DNA of 64,000 nucleotides from Glebionis coronaria (lineage: Eukaryota; Streptophyta; Magnoliopsida; Asterales; Asteraceae): contig CM046881.1 of the NCBI GenBank assembly GCA_025667525.1, positions 30,515,580 through 30,579,579 of the forward strand, read 5' to 3'. The notes under the pieces are model-generated. The model was given only the letters and a program-made list of their open reading frames with translations. It was not told where the DNA came from and made no database searches. This document shows positions 58,783-64,000 of this stretch, one piece after another. How positions within the stretch are numbered: position 1 is the first letter of the stretch; each line of letters starts with the position of its first letter. Made by a program: the position numbers and the translations under genes.

Positions 58783-59062
58783 TTATATATATTTATCTCG
58801 TATTAGGATAACATACTAGTTAAACAATTACATAATGAAATCACGATATATACATATATATAAATTAAATTATATATATCAAAATATATATCTTCTCAAT
58901 AGGGCTTGTTGGTAACGTCGGAGATCTCTGGCACCGTTATAGTCAAAAGATTTTTCAATTATTTTCTCAAATGTTCATTGTCAAAAGATTTTGAAAAGTT
59001 TTGTTCAAAACCTTGGTTTTTAAAATCTTTTGTTCTCTACAACGAGAGCTCTGATACCAAAC
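58783..59062 (-). other. Gypsy-2 leader
   Basis: 280 bp with ta-rich sequence and a block (accgttatagtcaaaagatt) shared with the Gypsy-1 leader at 35316. It holds the PBS at its LTR end. Confidence 0.7.
59048..59059 (-). other. Gypsy-2 primer-binding site (iMet tRNA)
   Basis: Minus strand TGGTATCAGAGC, a perfect match to the plant iMet PBS, three bases from the LTR at 59063. Confidence 0.88.
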
Positions 59063-62000
59063 TGTAACACTCTCATTTTTCGTATCGGTACAGCGGAAGG
59101 GTCTTTCAGAGTGTTACGGGATAGCACAATAACTCCAATCATAGACAACACATAAAAATGGTTGTACAAGGTTTAACAAACATTCATTCGATAAAAAGGT
59201 TTAAAAGTGTACAACAGGTCCCAAATTATACAGGTCATTAAGTTTACAAAACACAGATCGAATGAACATTTTTAATATTAAGTGTGGGCCATCAGAGTCG
59301 ATCTCCATCCGGATTACCTTCAAGCACCTGAGATAGAAAACATGCAAAAATCATATCAGCGAATGCCGAGTGAATTCATAGAGTTTAATGGAAACCGTTA
59401 TATAAAACAATCATTTACAATCATTTAAAATCAGAACACAAGTATAATATCAGAAGTAAGTCCACATATTGCTAGTCAGACAATATATCAAGCGTACATC
59501 TGAAACCGTCCATGAGACCGTAGTCTCTATATTACCATGATAGGTAATATATTCATCGTAATAGCGTCGTTATCTTTTATTATTTATGTCTTATATTGTA
59601 TTATAGGATTATTATTAGCCGCATGACATTGTTACCTTACTGTGAAAACAGCGAGCCGCGAACCCGACAAACAATTTGCCCATCTAAGTTAGCGTGTCGT
59701 CACAAAAATCACGCTATGGAATCTTCTCATACATAAATTCGCTTACCAATCAATGTGGTACGACGGGGATCAACCGTCAAGGCGTGAACTGGGGTGATCG
59801 TCCCCAAATAGTACTATCAAATGCATAAGCGTCTACCAAATCCCGGTAGTTCACAATTCATGCTAATGGGACTTTAAGTGACATAACCTAACTACTAATA
59901 ATCCTTTTAGTCTCGAATATAGGGTCATAGCATCATTCGGGTCAATATCATTATACAATCGGGACTACTTGTGTTCTATTTTTATAAAAATCTAGCATGT
60001 TATCTCCCTCGCGGGTTTACAAATCATTTTATAAAACATTCAAAAAGAGTGCGAGGCTATGAACTCACGTTGTTAATGAAAGGCGGATTATCGGCTACGG
60101 GCGTGCTTCGGTCACGGAAACCTATATAAATAATAATCGGTCTTAGACTCGGTCCAATGACTTTTATCAAAATAACAATATACATATATATGATTATTGT
60201 ACATATGATGATGATCAAGTGGGTTTATAAATCCTCGTTTACTCATTTTAGTGTTTACATTTTAGTATCGTCTTACTAGTTCACTAGTTTTACCGATTTT
60301 ACCTATTTTAAGTTCATTAAGTCTTTTATAAGTTCTTTTACTTGTTTTTACCCATTATATACTTATATGATCAGTATATATACTTTTCATGTTGGGCCCT
60401 ATTGGGTTAAGCCCAAATAATTCTTTTACAAGTATTTATCTTATTAAGTCCAATTATTAGTCTAATATGTTTAGTTTGCTCGTAATTGTCCGTAATTCTT
60501 ATAGTTCGGGTTTTATCGGTTTTTACTTGTCTTAGTTACTTATACATCAGTATATATCTTTTATAAACTTTACATTAGACGGGTTTGGTCGTCTAAGTTT
60601 TATTTGATGAAAAGCGTTAATTTCACGGCGATAGCCGAAAAAGTCGTAAAAATCAAGTTTATAGTTTTTATTACTTATAAATATTACTTTTACCACCATT
60701 TATATATTTTACCCATTTAATTAACCTTTTATACATTTATATAAATAAGTTTTATAAGTTAGTGGGTTTATATTTTTACATTTTATACATTATAATGTGA
60801 GTGCTTATATAATAATAATAAACATTATTTCCAAAATCTGATTTTTAACTTCACATTCACCATTTTTATCATATCTAGAGTTCTACAATGACTTAGAAGC
60901 TCATTTTTAGATGACAACTTCTTCATAATATGTGCTAAATATAACTTAGTTATAGCTACTGCCCATTTTGAGTTTAAGTTGCCTTAACAGTCCATACAAA
61001 ACTGCTTATTCAGATTGTACCACCTAACTTGTTTTGATCATATCTCACTCATTATTTTGATTCCATTGCTTGGCCAACTCTCACATGTGTATAACATCAT
61101 CTACTTTACTGTAAATAGATCAAACCATGCATTTTTATCAGTTCTTCATTTAGTTATCTACTGTTTTTATACAGCCAACTAATTAGACATGATTTTAGCT
61201 TCATTTCTTATGGTTATCATCATTTTTAAGCATGTTTATCAACACTTGATCCCCACACAACATTTTTATCATCATATATACATCATATACATATACAAAA
61301 TGAAAGAAAATACATTTGTTCTTTACAAAATAATAAGAGAAAAATGTAGAGGATGATCTTCTTTACCAATCCAAGTGGATTTCTTGTTTTAGGAAGGCAA
61401 GAACTTGATGAACACAACAAGTATCTCCAAGACCATCAAATAGCAAGATCATATGTTGGAAAATCAGCCCTAGGACACAAGAAAATCACCTCCAAAGTTG
61501 GTTATATGGCCACCAAATGATCAAGGTTTCAAGGAAACACCTTAATAGGACTAGTAAACATGTGGTTTGTAGTTAGAAAAGATCAAGGAGGGTGTTTGTG
61601 GCTTGATGTGGGACGGCACAAATGGTGGAGTAGAGAGAGTTTTGAGAGTGAAATGCATGGGTGAAATGGTTAAGTGAAAACCATTTGATGGTTTTGTTAA
61701 GTTTGATGGAAGGCTTAGCTTAAAGTGTAAGCATGAGCTTACACTTGTATAAACAAGTTAAGTTTTGTGCCACCTAATGGTGGTGAGTCATTTTGGCCGT
61801 CCCATGTAAGCTAGTGGGATGGGGCAAAGTGTTTTGTCCCATCTCACTAGTTTACGGGTATTTCTCGATTCTAGTTTTCTCGATTTGCGTGCCCTCGGGT
61901 CGTTTTACGAAAAACGTTTTTATAAATTATGAATCATCGTCACAAAACGAATCCAATAAAAACTGTCTCATCAAAAACGGAGTTCAAAAACGTAAATACG

Positions 62001-62161
62001 TAATCCTAAGGTTTCCGGTTTAGTCGTAAAAGACGCCAAATTATGCACGTAAGCCCAAATTTAAATCCGTAAATTGTGAGTTCGTCAACCAACATAAAAA
62101 TAAGTTTCAAAATATTATACGAGAAAATATTTAACTACCTGAAAATGTTAGATTTGTCACA
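59063..62161 (-). repeat. Gypsy-2 5' LTR (right copy)
   Basis: 3099 bp, the same length as the left copy, with about 30 substitutions and essentially no length change. It is followed by the TSD copy tacct. Confidence 0.93.
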
Positions 62162-62166
62162 TACCT

Positions 62167-63488
62167 TACCCATAATTGATCCATTAGATAAGGGTAAGGG
62201 AATCATGGTAGAAGTAGATGTTCCAAAGGATGCAGCACAGGTTGAGTTTGATAGAAGGTTGGCTGCACAAATTGTGGAACAAGAAAGAAAGAAGGTTGGT
62301 GAATCACCTTTTGTTGTCACTTCAGAAGAACAAGAAGGGAGTGATGAAGCTAGTTCAGACTCAAGTTTAATGATAATAGAACAACCAGAAAGACTTGAGT
62401 ATGGTGATGAATTGGCAAGAGAGAAGTTGAATGAGTTGAAATTGCAAGTAGATTTTGACATGCCAGAAGTCGTTCAGATGTACCATGCTTGGGAAGATAG
62501 GTGTATGGAGAATCCACATTTGACTATTTCAGACCAGATATGGGGTTTGGAGATTCTTCTAAGAGTACAAAAAGACTGCAAGGTAATTCTGAAACACAAA
62601 GCTAGCAATATTCTCTCATTGCTGAAAAGGGATAGAAGGGAGTTATACTACATGCTGCTCAGATGTCATGGAACAGGATGGACTTATAAGAAATTGATTG
62701 GATTGACATTTGAAGAGTTGGAGTTCAAAGCTTATCCCATTTGGGCAAGAGTGCAGGAAGAAAACACTCTAAGACTTCTTTCTGATGAAAGGAAAGAAGA
62801 ACTTGCAGAAGAGATGGAGCTTAAGAAGGCAATGATTGTTCCCAGACCTTTGAAGAAGGGAGTCCCTCTTGAGTTTCCCAAAGATATGGATAGGTTAAAT
62901 CCAAGTGAAGCTGTTATAAGAAGGAGCCTCAAGCTCTCACTATTGGAAGCTTCAGATATGGTACAAGTGTTACCTCTTGATTCCAGAAACCCTATTATAA
63001 GCTATGAAGAAGATGAATGTGGGTTTTGGAAGATTGGCAGGTATGGGAAAGAGGTTCACACTTTTACCACTCTTATATCTTTGTTTGCAAGTTTTGATAG
63101 AGAAGACTTGGTAGACCTTTGGAGGTTGTTAGAAGCCAAGTATGAGACTGAAGATCCTACTTCAGTCAATGCAATAAAACTGTGGTCAACATTCAAGAGA
63201 ATGTGTGGACCAAGCGATGAAGATCCTGCTATTTGGAAGGATCTTGAAGATGACCTCAGTGGTCTTCAATGGCGTTTGTATTCAACTGCTGGTGTATATT
63301 ACTTGAGTTCTACAAAGTTTGCTGAGTATCTTCTTGTAGATGCTCAGTATTCCATGTCCAAGGAAGTCTTGGAGAAGATGAAGACAACACAGCTGGAGAT
63401 TGACTATTCAAGTGACGTGGCCAAAGATTTGATCAGACATATTTATTACCAATATGAACAAGTTTGTAAGATTCCTCCTAGTTCTTAA
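62167..63488 (+). pseudogene. Copia-2 ORF3, 3' part
   Basis: This continues the frame of 49743 once Gypsy-2 and one TSD copy are removed. An ORF can be read from 62076, but its first 30 codons are LTR sequence. The segment starts with a K/G-rich word (DKGKGIMVE) and an E/R/Q-rich coiled-coil-like stretch. Then comes a largely helical, W-containing region (MYHAWEDRCMENPH, then LQWRLYSTAGVYYLS). It stops at 63486-63488, 52 bp before the right LTR. With the 5' part the intact protein would be about 1,014 residues. No catalytic motif or membrane segment is apparent. An env-like role is sometimes suggested for ORFs at this position, but I see no transmembrane helix to support it. Confidence 0.75.
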
Positions 63489-63529
63489 TGTGTATTCAGA
63501 AACTTGATTACTAGAGTAGATATCAAGTT

Positions 63530-63540
63530 TAGGGGAGGAT
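63530..63540 (+). other. Copia-2 polypurine tract
   Basis: aggggagga-type purine run directly before the right LTR start, tgttgggaat. Confidence 0.8.
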
Positions 63541-64000
63541 TGTTGGGAATAAAATATAGCCAGTCTACTTGAGCGCTGACAAGAGTAAAACAAGCGTTGA
63601 TAGGAAGAAAACAAACGCTGACAGATCAAGCGTTGACAAGAAGAAGTCAAGCGTTGATACATTGAAGACAAGCACTGATGGAAAGATTTAGTCCACGCGT
63701 ATATTGTTTCTAGTTTGTTTCTAGTAAAGATAAGTTCAATATTGTATTTTCTATAATTATCTTTACCTAGAATAGTTGATACGTAGACTCTTGTACAAGG
63801 CTTCTTATATCTATGAAAGAAGACCTTTAGGTTAATGTTCAGTATAAGTTTTCATACGTTAAACACTTTCATTGTAAGCAAGTTTGTTATCATTAATCAA
63901 GTGAAAGTTTGTTTACATCTTTGTGTGTTCTTGTTTAAGTGTTAATTCCGCATAACACTTAGATTACTATATATATATATACAAATTTTTCTCTACGTGT
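63541..64000 (+). repeat. Copia-2 3' LTR, truncated by the window end
   Basis: The first 460 bp of an expected 516. It has about ten differences from the left LTR. The six-copy motif cluster is conserved, and the fourth copy reads gcgttgacaag here against gtgttgacaag in the left LTR. Confidence 0.92.

Larger units (their letters stand above)
49744..62161 (-). mobile_element. Gypsy-2: nearly intact chromovirus (Ty3/Gypsy, Tekay/Del type)
   Basis: 12,418 bp, minus strand, with LTRs of exactly 3099 bp each and a 5-bp TSD, tacct, at 49739-49743 and 62162-62166. The LTRs differ at about 30 positions (about 1%). Interior order on the minus strand: PBS, leader, an extra ORF, gag-protease-RT-RNase H-integrase-chromodomain in one frame, PPT. 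It lies antisense inside Copia-2 ORF3 and is the innermost layer of the nest. Confidence 0.93.
39852..64000 (+). mobile_element. Copia-2: Copia element with a large 3' ORF (SIRE-like), right end outside the window
   Basis: A + strand element with a 516-bp left LTR, iMet PBS, gag, pol, 1.25 kb of noncoding DNA, a third ORF ending 52 bp before the right LTR, a PPT and the first 460 bp of the right LTR. Its interior is interrupted by Gypsy-2 (49744-62161). The left flank ends in ataat (39847-39851), the predicted TSD. LTR divergence over 460 bp is about 2%. An additional ORF after pol is a Sirevirus trait, but the lineage is inferred. A short motif, RCGYTGACAAG, recurs throughout the element. 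Confidence 0.88.

Noticed and set aside
62076..62166. N-terminal extension of the ORF ending at 63488
   Set aside because: The first 30 codons are Gypsy-2 LTR sequence; the true upstream frame is at 49743.
1..64000. Host protein-coding genes, tRNA or rRNA genes
   Set aside because: Every long ORF falls in a retroelement, and tRNA-like matches are only the primer-binding sites.

Overview
The window is plant repetitive DNA. Essentially all 64 kb is LTR retrotransposons nested inside one another, and I see no host gene, tRNA or rRNA. The style of the Copia proteins (long coiled-coil Gag tails, a large extra ORF after pol), the Tekay-type chromoviruses and the Athila element point to a eudicot, most likely Asteraceae of the Tanacetum/Artemisia/Chrysanthemum kind. 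That taxonomic call is family recognition, not proof.

Layout. The outermost element is an Athila-like Ty3/Gypsy element on the + strand with LTRs of about 4 kb. Its 5' LTR is split by a minus-strand chromovirus at the left edge (Gypsy-L, 1-2656) and by a complete Copia element (Copia-1, 3608-15485, 5-bp TSD atttg). The Athila PBS is at 17582, its decayed gag-pol at 18451-24023 and its PPT at 25845-25854. Its 3' LTR starts at 25855 and is split by a second minus-strand chromovirus (Gypsy-1, 26462-38919, TSD gaaga). It is split again by a second Copia element (Copia-2, from 39852 past the window end). Copia-2 has in turn been hit, inside its third ORF, by a third minus-strand chromovirus (Gypsy-2, 49744-62161, TSD tacct). 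Target-site duplications and terminal TG...CA confirm three of these junction pairs.

Coding state. Gypsy-2 is closest to intact: one continuous gag-pro-pol frame with three nonsense codons and a YxDD change to FIDE, plus an unusual acidic/coiled-coil ORF upstream of gag. Copia-1 keeps an open 752-codon RT-RNase H frame but is broken elsewhere. Copia-2 keeps a 747-codon Gag and a 3' ORF of about 1,014 codons, interrupted by a stop and by Gypsy-2. The Athila pol is riddled with frameshifts. Gypsy-1 has near-identical LTRs around a dead interior, so it probably moved as a non-autonomous element.

Most interesting signal. Both Copia elements carry an element-specific array of a short CpG-centred motif with strict spacing but variable spacers. 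Copia-1 has about 25 copies of ATTCCGAAGT at about 24-bp intervals between PBS and gag. Copia-2 has about 40 copies of RCGYTGACA(A)G, mostly 21 bp apart (sometimes 15), in LTRs, gag, the IN-RT linker, 3' noncoding DNA and ORF3. Phased motifs shared by coding and noncoding parts of one element look like binding sites for an element-encoded or host factor. All divergence figures below are by-eye counts.
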